Source of the DNA: Devosia soli
GTDB taxonomy: Bacteria > Pseudomonadota > Alphaproteobacteria > Rhizobiales > Devosiaceae
DNA length: 64,000 nt
Direction of reading: 5' to 3'
Assembly: GCF_000970455.1 (NCBI RefSeq)
Contig: NZ_LAJG01000014.1
Span: forward strand, 856,848-920,847
Both the position numbers and the translations under genes were made by a program. The notes under the pieces were generated by a model. That model did no database searches and was not told the origin of the DNA. It was given only the letters and a program-made list of their open reading frames with translations. This document shows positions 17,864-26,747 of this stretch, in pieces. Numbering within the stretch: position 1 is the first letter of the stretch; each line of letters opens with the position of its first letter.

Positions 17864-18555
17864 GCGGGGTCTTCCGGATTGATGGGGAGGTTGCCGGCGT
17901 TCGGAACGCGCAGCAGCCAGGTCATGAGGGTCAGTGCGATCATGGCGCCGGTGAACTGCGCGAGTACAAAGCCCGGCAGGTCGAGCGGACGAATGCCCGA
18001 AAAGGTGTCGGTCAAAGACCTGGCGATCGCGACTGCCGGGTTGGCGAACGAGGTCGACGCCGTAAACCAGTAGGCAGCCGTTATGTAGAGACCCACCAGC
18101 ATGGGAACGGCCTTCCTCTCGAAGCGCAGGCCAGCAAGGATGACGACGACAAGGCCGAAGGCGGCAACGCCTTCCGAAAACCATTGGGCGCCGCCGGTCC
18201 GCACATGTGCCGACACCTGCAACAACGGCAGCTCGAACATGGCATGGGCCACGACGGCGCCGATGATGCCGCCAAGGACCTGCACAAGCGCGTAAAGGCC
18301 GGCATTGGTCCACGGCAGCTCCCGCCGCAGTGCGAACACCAGCGATACTGCCGGGTTGAAGTGGGCGCCGGAGATAGGGCTGAGTGCGCTAATAAGCACG
18401 ACCAGGATCGCACTGGTGGCGATCGTGTTTGCAAGAAGCGCCAAAGCAACGTCGATCGTCAGGGTTTCGGCCATGATGCCGGAGCCGACTACGGTTGCGA
18501 CAAGGAGCCCGGTGCCGAGAGCCTCGGCAACCAGGCGGCGCTGCAAATCTATCAT
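17860..18555 (-). CDS. aqpS: Aquaglyceroporin AqpS, arsenite channel
   Basis: A 231-residue MIP-family channel with six membrane helices and both half-helix motifs: HFNPAVS (NPA at 67-69) and FANPAVAIARSLTDTFSG (NPA at 172-174). In Sinorhizobium meliloti an aquaglyceroporin in the ars operon replaces the ArsB pump and lets arsenite leave down its gradient after arsenate reduction. The same arrangement here (no arsB or acr3 in view) supports that role. Start and stop overlap both neighbours by four bases. Confidence 0.92.
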   Translation of the reverse strand: MIDLQRRLVAEALGTGLLVATVVGSGIMAETLTIDVALALLANTIATSAILVVLISALSPISGAHFNPAVSLVFALRRELPWTNAGLYALVQVLGGIIGAVVAHAMFELPLLQVSAHVRTGGAQWFSEGVAAFGLVVVILAGLRFERKAVPMLVGLYITAAYWFTASTSFANPAVAIARSLTDTFSGIRPLDLPGFVLAQFTGAMIALTLMTWLLRVPNAGNLPINPEDPA

Positions 18556-19082
18556 GCCGCGCCTTTACTCGAGCCGGCGGTGCCTTCCATCGCGCCGATG
18601 CCCCGCAGTTTCGAGGACAGGGCAATACGGTCGATTGAAGCGAGCGGCAGGCTCATGAAAGCGGCGATACGGTTACGCAGGAACTTGAGAGCATCCTCGA
18701 ATGCAGCTTCCTTCTTGAAATCAGGTCCTTCCACTCCGGCAGGGTCCTCGATTCCCCAATGGGCTGTCATCGGTTGACCACGCCAGACAGGGCAGGCCTC
18801 GCCGGCCGCGTTGTTGCAGACGGTGAACACGAAATCCATCTTCGGGGCATAGGCAGTTGCGAACTCGTCCCACGGTTTCGAGCGAAGACCGTCGGTCAAA
18901 ATGCCGGCCTTTTGCAAGGTCTGGACGGTCAAGGGGTGGACTTGGCCCTTGGGATTTGAGCCTGCCGAGTATCCGCGGAAGCGACCCTTGCCCAAGTGGT
19001 TGATCAAAGTCTCGCCCAGGATGGAGCGAGCCGAGTTCCCAGTGCACAGGAATAGGACATTGTAGATGCCATCAGCAGACAA
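18552..19082 (-). CDS. Arsenate reductase, low-molecular-weight phosphatase type
   Basis: A 176-residue protein with VLFLCTGNSARSILGE near the N-terminus, the CxxGNxxR P-loop of the thioredoxin-coupled ArsC and low-molecular-weight phosphatase superfamily, and DFVFTVCNNAAGEACPVW with further cysteines. It is about 35 residues longer than the usual ArsC because of a C-terminal tail (RIALSSKLRGIGAMEGTAGS). It probably reduces arsenate by a mechanism different from the glutaredoxin-type enzyme downstream. It overlaps both arsR and aqpS. Confidence 0.88.
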   Translation of the reverse strand: MSADGIYNVLFLCTGNSARSILGETLINHLGKGRFRGYSAGSNPKGQVHPLTVQTLQKAGILTDGLRSKPWDEFATAYAPKMDFVFTVCNNAAGEACPVWRGQPMTAHWGIEDPAGVEGPDFKKEAAFEDALKFLRNRIAAFMSLPLASIDRIALSSKLRGIGAMEGTAGSSKGAA

Positions 19083-19440
19083 TCATTTCCTCCATGGAAG
19101 GAGACGGCGAGCAGCATGGGGTAAATTCAGCGACGAGGGGTGCGCACAGCTCCGGCCGACCGTCACAACAGTCCTGCACCAGGAAACTGGCGATCTCTCT
19201 GACCCGATCGATGACGGCCCGATAGACGATCGACCGGCTGTGGCGCTCTGCCTCGACCAGACCGGCCCGAGACAATATGGCCAGATGCGATGACATGGTG
19301 TTTTGCGGCACCCCAAGCTGCCTTGCGATCTCGCCCGCAGGAAGCCCGTCAGGCTCATGCTTGATGAGCAAACGGAAGGTTTCCAGACGAGTGGACTGAG
19401 AAAGGGCAGCAAAGACTTCGATTGCATCTAACGATTCCAT
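19072..19440 (-). CDS. arsR: ArsR family arsenic-responsive repressor
   Basis: A 122-residue winged-helix repressor: LSQSTRLETFRLLIKHEPDG, then EIARQLGVPQNTMSSHLAIL as the DNA-recognition helix. Six cysteines lie in the C-terminal third (91, 92, 99, 109, 110, 122). The C91-C92-C99 cluster matches the arsenite site of the Acidithiobacillus-type ArsR rather than the N-terminal site of the plasmid R773 type. It is first in the operon, and a near-palindrome overlaps its start codon. Confidence 0.93.
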   Translation of the reverse strand: MESLDAIEVFAALSQSTRLETFRLLIKHEPDGLPAGEIARQLGVPQNTMSSHLAILSRAGLVEAERHSRSIVYRAVIDRVREIASFLVQDCCDGRPELCAPLVAEFTPCCSPSPSMEEMIVC

Positions 19441-19448
19441 ATATCGAA
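19435..19448. promoter_or_regulatory. Probable ArsR operator over the arsR start codon
   Basis: TTCCATATATCGAA is symmetric except for one base pair in each arm. It covers the arsR ATG (19438-19440). No ribosome site is visible upstream of that ATG, so the transcript may be very short-leadered or leaderless. Confidence 0.45.
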
Positions 19449-19693
19449 GATTATGGATTCATTTGGCTGTGTCAAGATCGAGAAGAGTTCAGGCATTCAG
19501 GATTGAAGCTGGTGCCAGCGGCGGAACATCAGAGATGAGTCTGGTTGATTGCGGCCCGGCGCTTATGGGGATGGGAAGGCGACCGTCCGGTGATCATTGA
19601 ACCGTCTTGGAAGCGGAGTACGCAAAACTACGGGTCGTTTTGGTCGCTTGCATTTTAAAGCATTTACGGGCATTAAGCGCCAATAACTCCGGA

Positions 19694-19785
19694 CCCGGTG
19701 CAAATCCGGGTGGCTCTTCTGGCCGCCAATCCGCCAGACAATCCAGTAGAAACCGCCTTTGATGCCTGCTTGCCGAGTGGCAAGC
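19694..19785 (+). ncRNA. Structured leader of the SulP gene, possible cis-regulatory RNA
   Basis: Three stems lie in a row before the ATG at 19812: CCCGG/CCGGG at 19694-19710, TCTGGC/GCCAGA at about 19718-19738, and GCTTGCC/GGCAAGC with a GAGT loop at 19768-19785. From memory, a sul1 RNA motif has been described upstream of sulfate-transporter genes in alphaproteobacteria; whether this is one needs a covariance search. The first stem also resembles a fragment of the cobalamin riboswitch core, but the rest does not fit. Confidence 0.45.
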
Positions 19786-19811
19786 CCGGCTTTAACGCTG
19801 TCTGGACCACA

Positions 19812-21296
19812 ATGAACCTCATCCAATCTTTCCGCCACAACTGGCTATCCAATCTTCGCGGCGACATTCTTGCTGGGATCGTCGTTGCTCTTGCTCTCAT
19901 TCCCGAAGCGATCGGCTTTTCGATCATTGCCGGTGTCGACCCAAAGATTGGCCTCTACGCCTCGGTGGTCATTGCCATCGTCATCTCGTTTGCCGGTGGC
20001 CGCCCAGCCATGATTTCTGCCGCGACGGCGGCCACGGCGGTACTGTTCGGTGCCTTGGTGCGCGAGCATGGCCTTCAATACTTGCTAGCGGCCACCATCC
20101 TGGCGGGTTTTATCCAGATCGTCGCAGGTGCGCTGCGGGTCGGCCACATAATGCGTTTCGTGTCACGTTCCGTCATGACCGGTTTCGTAAATGCCTTGGC
20201 AATCCTTATTTTCATGGCGCAGCTTCCTGAACTGATCGGCGTCACCTGGGAAAGCTACGCTATGATCGCGAGCGGCCTCGCAATTATCTACCTCTTCCCG
20301 CGGGTGACGAAGGCGATCCCCTCCCCGCTGGTGTGCATCCTGCTTCTGACCGGCGCTGCACTGCTGCTCGGCATCGATACGCGGACGGTGGGCGACCTGG
20401 GCGAATTGCCCAACGCGTTGCCAATGCTGCTGATCCCGCAGGTTCCGCTCTCGGTGGAAACGCTTCTGATCATCCTGCCGACCTCGATCGCTGTTGCCGC
20501 TGTCGGCCTCCTTGAAAGCCTGCTTACTGCGTCGATCGTCGATCAAATGACCGACACAAGGAGCGACAAGAACCGCGAAAGCATCGGCCAGGGTATCGCC
20601 AACATCGCCAGTGGCGTTTTTGGCGGCATGGCTGGCTGCGCCATGATTGGCCAATCGGTCATCAACGTGAAGTCTGGTGGCCGCACCCGGCTTTCGACAT
20701 TCATCGCAGGGGCCTTCCTGCTCTTCCTGCTTCTGGTGCTTGGCGATTGGGTAGGTCTGGTACCCATGCCGGCACTCGTCGCCATCATGATCATGGTATC
20801 AGTCGGCACTTTTAGCTGGTCGTCCCTTAATGACCTGCGCCATCACCCTCGTCGTTCCAGCATTGTCATGCTGGCTACAGTCATTACCGTGGTTGGCACC
20901 CATAACCTCGCCCTTGGCGTTGGAGTAGGCGTGTTGCTTTCCGGCATTTTCTTCGCTTGGAAGGTCGCACAAATCTTCCGCGTCACCTCGGTCCTCTCAG
21001 CCGATGGCAGGGAGCGTGACTATCTAGTAGAAGGCCAGCTGTTCTTTGCATCGGCCGCCCAGTTCGAGGACGCATTCGATTTCCGCGAAAAACTGGCCCG
21101 CGTGCGGATCGATGTGAGCCGAGCGCACATATGGGACCTCACCGGCGTCAAGGCAATCGATATGGCCGTGCTCAAATTTCGTCGTGAGGGCGTAGCGGTC
21201 GAACTGGTCGGCATGAACGAGGCAAGCGCCACAATCATGGACAAGCTGGCCGTGCACGACCAGCCAGGAGCCTTGGAGCGCATGCTTGGCCATTGA
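19812..21296 (+). CDS. SulP family inorganic anion permease
   Basis: A 494-residue membrane transporter. Residues about 10-390 hold 10-12 membrane helices, including [20 protein letters not shown], the family signature region. The C-terminal 110 residues ([17 protein letters not shown] onward) form a STAS domain that regulates transport. The substrate could be sulfate, bicarbonate or another anion. A GTG at 19698 would extend the protein by 38 residues with no similarity to the family and would lie across the stem-loops, so I prefer 19812. No clear Shine-Dalgarno precedes it. Confidence 0.88.
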   Translation: MNLIQSFRHNWLSNLRGDILAGIVVALALIPEAIGFSIIAGVDPKIGLYASVVIAIVISFAGGRPAMISAATAATAVLFGALVREHGLQYLLAATILAGFIQIVAGALRVGHIMRFVSRSVMTGFVNALAILIFMAQLPELIGVTWESYAMIASGLAIIYLFPRVTKAIPSPLVCILLLTGAALLLGIDTRTVGDLGELPNALPMLLIPQVPLSVETLLIILPTSIAVAAVGLLESLLTASIVDQMTDTRSDKNRESIGQGIANIASGVFGGMAGCAMIGQSVINVKSGGRTRLSTFIAGAFLLFLLLVLGDWVGLVPMPALVAIMIMVSVGTFSWSSLNDLRHHPRRSSIVMLATVITVVGTHNLALGVGVGVLLSGIFFAWKVAQIFRVTSVLSADGRERDYLVEGQLFFASAAQFEDAFDFREKLARVRIDVSRAHIWDLTGVKAIDMAVLKFRREGVAVELVGMNEASATIMDKLAVHDQPGALERMLGH

Positions 21297-21375
21297 CTGG
21301 TGACTGGCAGTTGTCGGGTTCATCGAAGGCTGCCATCACTGTCTCACATGGGGTCGGTGGGCGACAAACAGGTTG

Positions 21376-21855
21376 CTATGGAGCGATCAAGTCTTGGTTG
21401 GCGATGATCGACCCCGACTCGCAATACAGACGGGCCTGTTCCACATCCTTTTCGTCGTTGAAGAAGTCTTCAGACGAACTATAAACACGCACCTCGGCAT
21501 CTCTGATGTCACCACCAATGCGCTCGTCTTCCGTCACCACAAACGCGTAGACCCAGTCATCCCGCATGTAGCCCATTGACATGGTCAGGTCGGTAGGATG
21601 GTCGATATTGGTATCCTTGACCGAGAAGCCGATCGTGTCAGTCTCGAAGTAAAGCTCCGCTGGCTCGGCGCCGACCACATACGAATAGTACCCTTCCTTT
21701 TTGCTCGGATGTGCGTTGGTGTCCGCGATGCGGCAGAACTCCGCATGAGCGTTCCGTTCCGGAATGTAGCAGGAGAAATGCGTCTGCCACGGCGGAATAC
21801 AGTTCGCCATCGCCGGCATTGGCAGAAGGATGAACAGGGCTACGAGGCGCTTCAT
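21376..21855 (-). CDS. Secreted hypothetical protein, 159 aa
   Basis: The ATG at 21855 starts a clear signal peptide (MKRLVALFILLPMPAMA, cleavage before NCIPP). The mature protein has four cysteines arranged NC...SCYIP...FCR...YCES, suggesting two disulfides in the periplasm, and is rich in Asp and Glu. I do not recognise a family; it resembles small secreted proteins of unknown function in alphaproteobacteria. It converges with the SulP gene. Confidence 0.7.
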   Translation of the reverse strand: MKRLVALFILLPMPAMANCIPPWQTHFSCYIPERNAHAEFCRIADTNAHPSKKEGYYSYVVGAEPAELYFETDTIGFSVKDTNIDHPTDLTMSMGYMRDDWVYAFVVTEDERIGGDIRDAEVRVYSSSEDFFNDEKDVEQARLYCESGSIIANQDLIAP

Positions 21856-22017
21856 GGGCGGGTTCCGTGATGAGGAAGTGGTCAAGCGAGATACTTCCTA
21901 CTGAAGCTGCTTGCGCGCAAGCGGAACATGTCCTCAGAACGGTTACGGCCACGGCATACCAGTCGGACCGACAGGTATAAGGGATCGAAGACGCTCACCG
22001 TGATCGTGTCCTGAGAC

Positions 22018-22046
22018 GAAGCGCGGAGCGCTGGTGCGCTTCTTTT
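22018..22046 (+). terminator. Intrinsic-terminator-like hairpin, plus strand, orphan
   Basis: A GAAGCGC/GCGCTTC stem of 7 bp with an 11-base loop is followed by TTTT. The nearest plus-strand gene ends 720 bases upstream with a minus-strand gene between, so the transcript it would end is not identified. Confidence 0.5.
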
Positions 22047-22314
22047 GTCGGCAAATGACAGCTAGGCGACAACGATGCGGCTACTGCGAAAAGACACTAG
22101 TGGCGATACCGAGTGGCGTCCGCTTTCGGAAACCAGCTTAAAGTCATCAACGTCAGCAAGGAAGCGCGAAACCGACGGTCGCCGAGAAAGCATATAAAAT
22201 TACGCATAACGATTTCCAGAATTTCTTTAATGCTCTGGCAAAGGATACGCAATATTTCGCGTAGAATTTCGAAATTTCTATCTTCCGACCATCCATATCT
22301 TACTGCCGACACAC
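22047..22314. other. AT-rich intergenic segment
   Basis: The base composition is visibly poorer in G+C than its surroundings, with AATTTCGAAATT palindromic at about 22266-22277. The short minus-strand frame across it has no ribosome site. No gene is supported; the stretch 21856-22367 as a whole lacks one. Confidence 0.4.
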
Positions 22315-22348
22315 ACGCCTGCAGAGAAAAATGCTCCGCAGGCGTTTT
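22315..22348 (+). terminator. Intrinsic-terminator-like hairpin, plus strand
   Basis: ACGCCTGC/GCAGGCGT, an 8-bp perfect stem with a 15-base A-rich loop, is followed by TTTT on the plus strand. It lies 20 bases beyond the end of the minus-strand gene 22368-22760, so it could also act as that gene's terminator, although the T-run favours the plus strand. Confidence 0.55.
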
Positions 22349-22367
22349 GTACGGACTGCCCATTTAG

Positions 22368-22760
22368 CTATCGTATGTACAGGTCCATAGTGTCATCTGT
22401 ATTATCGACGATCACTACCGTAGAATCTGGATCGATACCGTTGTCAGTGAACCACTTGGAGGCTGCCGCATTTGCTTTGATAGCGGCATGCATGCGCTCG
22501 ACTGAGCCACTGGCGTCAATAGCGCTGCAGAGCTCTTCATATTCGTCAAAGTCAAGGACGCTTTGCAGACGGTAGACTGTCACCGAACTGGCAGCAACAA
22601 GGTCATCGATGTCGTCCGCATTGAAAATGCCGACTGAACATTGCAGATCGTCGGGCGCCATATCCTTACTGCCGCCATCGATCATTGCAGGCTCCGCCCA
22701 AGCCATGGAACTAGACAAGATCAAAGCAAACGCAGACAATATCGTAATTCTGACTTTCAA
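22368..22760 (-). CDS. Secreted hypothetical protein, 130 aa
   Basis: It has a signal peptide (ITILSAFALILSSSMAWA) and an acidic mature part of about 107 residues with two cysteines (LQCSVG, ELCSAI), probably one disulfide. The end VVIVDNTDDTMDLYIR is strand-like. I know no family for it. It lies on the same strand as the other small secreted protein at 21376-21855 but about 500 bases away, so they are probably separate units. Confidence 0.65.
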   Translation of the reverse strand: MKVRITILSAFALILSSSMAWAEPAMIDGGSKDMAPDDLQCSVGIFNADDIDDLVAASSVTVYRLQSVLDFDEYEELCSAIDASGSVERMHAAIKANAAASKWFTDNGIDPDSTVVIVDNTDDTMDLYIR

Positions 22761-23613
22761 TTTCGAACCTCGTTATCGTTTAGTTCGCGAATTTCGACGG
22801 AGCACGCGAAACACTCCCATCTCATCTTGCCTGCGGCCACGAAGCTTAATCTTGACGGCCATCAAGTCCGATTGGGTAACCTGACAATGCGTCGGGGCAG
22901 AACGCAGATGCCGTGCGTGAGAGCCGTCACGAAGGCAGGTGCACGCCAGGCTCCGGGGCCGGTCTCAACCGCGCTGCAATTGCATTGCTATGGCCTGGTA
23001 CGCGGAAGCTTCCGCCCCGATCCCCAGGTGGCAACCCTTCGTGCCCATCTGCGGCAACGACAGCGTCTTGTCGAACATGCTGCCGATCACATCCAGCACC
23101 TGGAGAAGGCGCTGACCACATACGGTGTCGCCCATGGCGCTGGGTTGCGCATCTCCGAAGGTAGCGCACCTCAGGACAGACGGAATTGACAGCGGCCGCA
23201 TGCTGATCTGGATCATACAGGTCAAAGGTCGCAGTATCGAAACGCCAGGTTCTTCAGGCAAAGCGGACAGGGGCTTTAGATTGTCAACCAACATGAGCCG
23301 ACATCGCCGTCGGAAGCGGTTCGGCGCGCTTCCTTTTTCAGTGTCTATGTCGCCAGCTCTGCTTGAATTTTTGAAAGTCTGTCGCTAGACCAAGCCTGGG
23401 TGTCCTTTTGGGGCAGGATTACGTTGGTCGGGCCGCCAACGGAACACAATCTCGAAAGAGACCCATGGCTCACTTGCGCTTGGCTCACCGAAGCCTCCCC
23501 ATCATCATTGCATTCTTGTTTCAATCCGCGGCCGCTCTTTGGCTGTCGCGCACTTTGCCGCGTCCGGCCTGAACCCCTTTCCCATACTTCTGTGTCTTTA
23601 GGAGCTGGCGACA
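22761..23613. other. Long intergenic stretch upstream of nhaA
   Basis: About 850 bases. Several short frames exist on both strands without ribosome sites or recognisable protein. A strong plus-strand terminator lies at 23312-23338. The 275 bases between it and nhaA form a long leader with room for a cation-responsive RNA; I could not fit a known class by eye. Confidence 0.45.
23312..23338 (+). terminator. Rho-independent terminator, plus strand, upstream of nhaA
   Basis: GGAAGCG/CGCTTCC, a perfect 7-bp stem with an 8-base loop, is followed directly by TTTTT. It is the best terminator in the window, yet no plus-strand gene ends before it, suggesting an unannotated transcript or small RNA ending here. 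Confidence 0.7.
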
Positions 23614-24810
23614 ATGTCTGCTGCGCCCACGCGTCCCGTTTCCCTTCTCCGCGCCTTTCTCAACAATGCATCATCGGGCGGCATCGTCCTGATGGTCGCC
23701 GCAGCTTTTGCCATTGTGGTCGCCAATTCCCCGCTCGCAACCGCTTACTTCGATGGGCTTCATGCCTATGTCGGCGGACTTTCGGTGCATCACTGGATCA
23801 ACGACGGCTTGATGGCTCTGTTCTTCCTGCTCGTAGGGCTCGAGATCAAACGCGAGGTCATCGACGGGCAGCTTTCGACATGGTCTAGGCGCGTCTTGCC
23901 CGGCTCGGCGGCAATCGGGGGCATGATCGGACCGGCGCTGATCTACCTGGCGTTCAACATGGGCCCGACAGGACATCCCAACGGTTGGGCCATTCCTGCC
24001 GCTACGGACATTGCCTTTGCTCTTGGCGTGCTCTCGCTTCTGGGCTCGCGTGTGCCCACGACGCTGAAGGTCTTCCTCACCGCCCTCGCCATCATCGATG
24101 ACCTCGGCGCCGTCATCATCATTGCCCTCTTCTATACGACCTCGATCGATATGGTGAACCTTGGGCTCGCCGCTGGTCTGATCGTGGCCCTTGTCGCCAT
24201 GAACCGGTTCGGCGTGCGGATGCTATGGCCCTATCTGCTGCTGGGCGCGATGCTGTGGTTCTTCGTCTTGCAATCGGGCGTCCATGCCACGCTTGCCGGC
24301 GTCGCACTTGCTCTGGCGATCCCCCTGCGCCCGAGCCCGACCCGTCCCGATGACATGGAGTCCCCGCTGCACAAGCTCGAGCACGGTCTGCAGCCATGGG
24401 TGACCTTCCTGATCCTGCCCATCTTCGGCTTCGCCAATGCCGGCGTATCGTTTGCCGGCATGTCGATCGGCCAGCTCGCTGATCCGGTGCCGCTAGGTGT
24501 CGCGGCCGGTCTCGTCATCGGCAAGCAGGTCGGCGTTTTTGCAGCGGCTGCACTTGTCATTCGCGCCGGCTGGGCCGAATTGCCAATGTATGCAACATGG
24601 CGGCAGGTTTACGGCGTTTCGCTGCTTTGCGGCATCGGCTTCACCATGAGCCTCTTTATCGGCCTGCTCGCCTTCCCTGATTCCGCGCTGCTGCAAGACG
24701 AAGTCAAACTGGGGGTTCTCTTGGGCTCGCTGATCTCGGCCTTGATCGGTGCACTGGTGCTCGGCACATCGCAAGCGCGGGCGCCAGAGCAACAGGCAAA
24801 GCCGGTCTGA
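23614..24810 (+). CDS. nhaA: Na+/H+ antiporter NhaA
   Basis: A 398-residue, twelve-helix antiporter close to the usual family length. [36 protein letters not shown] and [20 protein letters not shown] carry the paired aspartates of the cation site (IIDD) and the TDIAFALG unwound helix. It exchanges Na+ or Li+ for H+ and supports salt and alkaline tolerance. The ribosome site is strong (aggag, eight bases before ATG). It is a single-gene unit behind a long leader. Confidence 0.95.
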   Translation: MSAAPTRPVSLLRAFLNNASSGGIVLMVAAAFAIVVANSPLATAYFDGLHAYVGGLSVHHWINDGLMALFFLLVGLEIKREVIDGQLSTWSRRVLPGSAAIGGMIGPALIYLAFNMGPTGHPNGWAIPAATDIAFALGVLSLLGSRVPTTLKVFLTALAIIDDLGAVIIIALFYTTSIDMVNLGLAAGLIVALVAMNRFGVRMLWPYLLLGAMLWFFVLQSGVHATLAGVALALAIPLRPSPTRPDDMESPLHKLEHGLQPWVTFLILPIFGFANAGVSFAGMSIGQLADPVPLGVAAGLVIGKQVGVFAAAALVIRAGWAELPMYATWRQVYGVSLLCGIGFTMSLFIGLLAFPDSALLQDEVKLGVLLGSLISALIGALVLGTSQARAPEQQAKPV

Positions 24811-25207
24811 TGAAAACTGAAGGAAACTCCACTGCGTAAAGCGCGTGCTGCCCCGCCGTCTGGAGGCAGAAGCGGGAAGTGTGCTGATCGAGGCACCCTC
24901 CCCGCGGCCGCGGGTGAACGTGAAGTCGGATGCTGGTTGATACGAGTCGGGTCACCGCCCAACCTTCGGGCGCTCGTCTGGCCCATGCACTCGGATTCAG
25001 TCCAGTCTGTACCAGCCTTTACGAGCCCGAAAATATCGACCAAGGCCTGCGTGCCCACCGGCTCAGAGGTCCTGGCAGATTCGGATCAGCGAGAGAACGC
25101 ACTGTGCACATCCATATCTTGCTTGTAGCGATTATCGTCGCGGTGGAAGTAGCAATGGTGTTCACGCAATGCCGAGCGAGCTGACGCCAATGCACAGGAC
25201 CAAGGGC
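24811..25207. other. Intergenic stretch between convergent nhaA and symporter genes
   Basis: About 400 bases with only short, low-quality frames (for example 24930-25184). I see no clear terminator, repeat or RNA. Confidence 0.4.
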
Positions 25208-26617
25208 TTAAGCGTCTCTGGTCCAGATCGTCCGATCGATTTTGCCGCTGAGTTCAGGATAGTCTGCGGCATGGAAAGTGGGCTGCTTGCCGGCTTTGCG
25301 TTGCGCGGCATAATCCTTTGTCAGCTTCGCAACCGTGCCTGAAAGCAACACGATAGCAATGAGGTTGACCGTTGCCATCAGGCCCATGGACGCATCAGCT
25401 GCGTTGAACACTGTGGCGACGCTTTCATAAGCGCCCCAAACGACCATGGCCAAGACACCCAGCCGCAATGCCATCAGGCCTGGTCGATTTCCCAGCTTGA
25501 GAAAGGTCATGGCGTTTTCGGCATATGAATAATTGCCGATGATCGAGGTGAAGGCGAAAAACAGGATCGCGATTGCGATAAAATACTGGCCTGCACCACC
25601 GATATGGATACTCATCGCCGCCTGCGTCAGAGGCGTGCCGGTGAGTTCGCTGCCTGGCACCATGACACCAGACAAGAGGATCATAAGGCCAGTGGCCGTG
25701 CAAATCAGGATGGTGTCGATGAAGACCCCCAGAGACTGCACAAACCCTTGCGATGATGGATGATGAGGATGGGGTGTCGCAACGGCAGCGATGTTGGGCG
25801 CAGACCCCATGCCTGCCTCATTGGAAAAGAGACCGCGCTTGACGCCATTGAGCATGGCGCCAGCGATACCACCGGTCGCAGCACTCAGGCCAACCGCGCT
25901 TTGGACGATCGTGCCGAGCATGGCCGGCACCTCCCCGATGTGGATGATCACAACGTAAAGGGCGACGCCGAGGTAAATGACCGCCATGAAGGGCACGACC
26001 AGTTCGGCGACGCGGGCGATCTGCCTGATTCCGCCAAAGATGACGACTGCCGTTACCGCCGCAAGCGCAATACCGACCCAGATCTTGTCAAAGCCAAAAG
26101 CGCCTTGAAAGGCGTCGGCGATGGAATTGGCCTGAACGGCGTTGAAAACGAGACCAAACGCGAGGATCAGGCAAACCGAAAAGATCGCACCCGCCCATGG
26201 CGCATTGAGCCCCCGCGCAATGTAGAAAGCTGGCCCGCCGCGATAGTCACCGCTTTCGTTTCGGATCTTGTAGAGCTGGGCCAAGGTCGATTCAGCATAA
26301 GCCGTTGCCATCCCAACTAGCGCAACCATCCACATCCAGAACAGCGCGCCCGGTCCGCCGAGATAAAGCGCAACGGCAACACCGGCAAGGTTTCCGGTAC
26401 CGACGCGGGATGCGAGGCTCGTGCACAGGGCCTGAAACGGCGTAATGCCCGAGCTATCGGACTTGTCGGAGCCAATTACAGAGCGGAACATTTCCGGGAA
26501 ATGGACGATCTGTACAAAGCCAAGGCGGATGGTGAAGAAGAGACCAACGGCCAAGAGCCCATAGATCAGGACATAGCCCCAAAGGATATCGTTGAGGAAA
26601 TTAATGATCGGGTCCAT
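25208..26617 (-). CDS. Sodium:alanine symporter, AGCS family
   Basis: A 469-residue transporter with about 10-11 membrane helices. GNLAGVAVALYLGGPGALFWMW is the family signature, and GGPAFYIARGL and RGLFSNEAGMGSAPNIAA are also conserved. It probably takes up alanine or glycine with sodium. I chose the ATG at 26617, which has ggag at seven bases, over an ATG five codons earlier without a ribosome site. Together with NhaA this would form a sodium cycle. Confidence 0.9.
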   Translation of the reverse strand: MDPIINFLNDILWGYVLIYGLLAVGLFFTIRLGFVQIVHFPEMFRSVIGSDKSDSSGITPFQALCTSLASRVGTGNLAGVAVALYLGGPGALFWMWMVALVGMATAYAESTLAQLYKIRNESGDYRGGPAFYIARGLNAPWAGAIFSVCLILAFGLVFNAVQANSIADAFQGAFGFDKIWVGIALAAVTAVVIFGGIRQIARVAELVVPFMAVIYLGVALYVVIIHIGEVPAMLGTIVQSAVGLSAATGGIAGAMLNGVKRGLFSNEAGMGSAPNIAAVATPHPHHPSSQGFVQSLGVFIDTILICTATGLMILLSGVMVPGSELTGTPLTQAAMSIHIGGAGQYFIAIAILFFAFTSIIGNYSYAENAMTFLKLGNRPGLMALRLGVLAMVVWGAYESVATVFNAADASMGLMATVNLIAIVLLSGTVAKLTKDYAAQRKAGKQPTFHAADYPELSGKIDRTIWTRDA

Positions 26618-26747
26618 GCGCGCGCTCCACATTGATTTGCCACACTAACGCATATTGGCGCCAATGAGCATATTGGCTGGCTCGGCCGGGTAGCACCCAT
26701 TCGTCTTGTCCGTTAAGACCGATGTCTCGCCACTTGTCTGGACGGCC

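Noticed and set aside
17864..18313. Upstream extension of the glutaredoxin-type arsC
   Set aside because: It is an out-of-frame shadow of aqpS; the family N-terminus starts at the ATG at 17863.
19694..19760. Cobalamin riboswitch
   Set aside because: Only the CCGGTGCAAATCCGG-like stem matches; the rest of the conserved core and the regulated gene type do not fit.
22097..22363. 88-residue minus-strand frame in the AT-rich segment
   Set aside because: No ribosome site, no similarity, and the terminator hairpin lies inside it.
22965..23294. 109-residue minus-strand frame upstream of nhaA
   Set aside because: Overlapping frames on the other strand are equally long, and neither has a ribosome site or a known fold.
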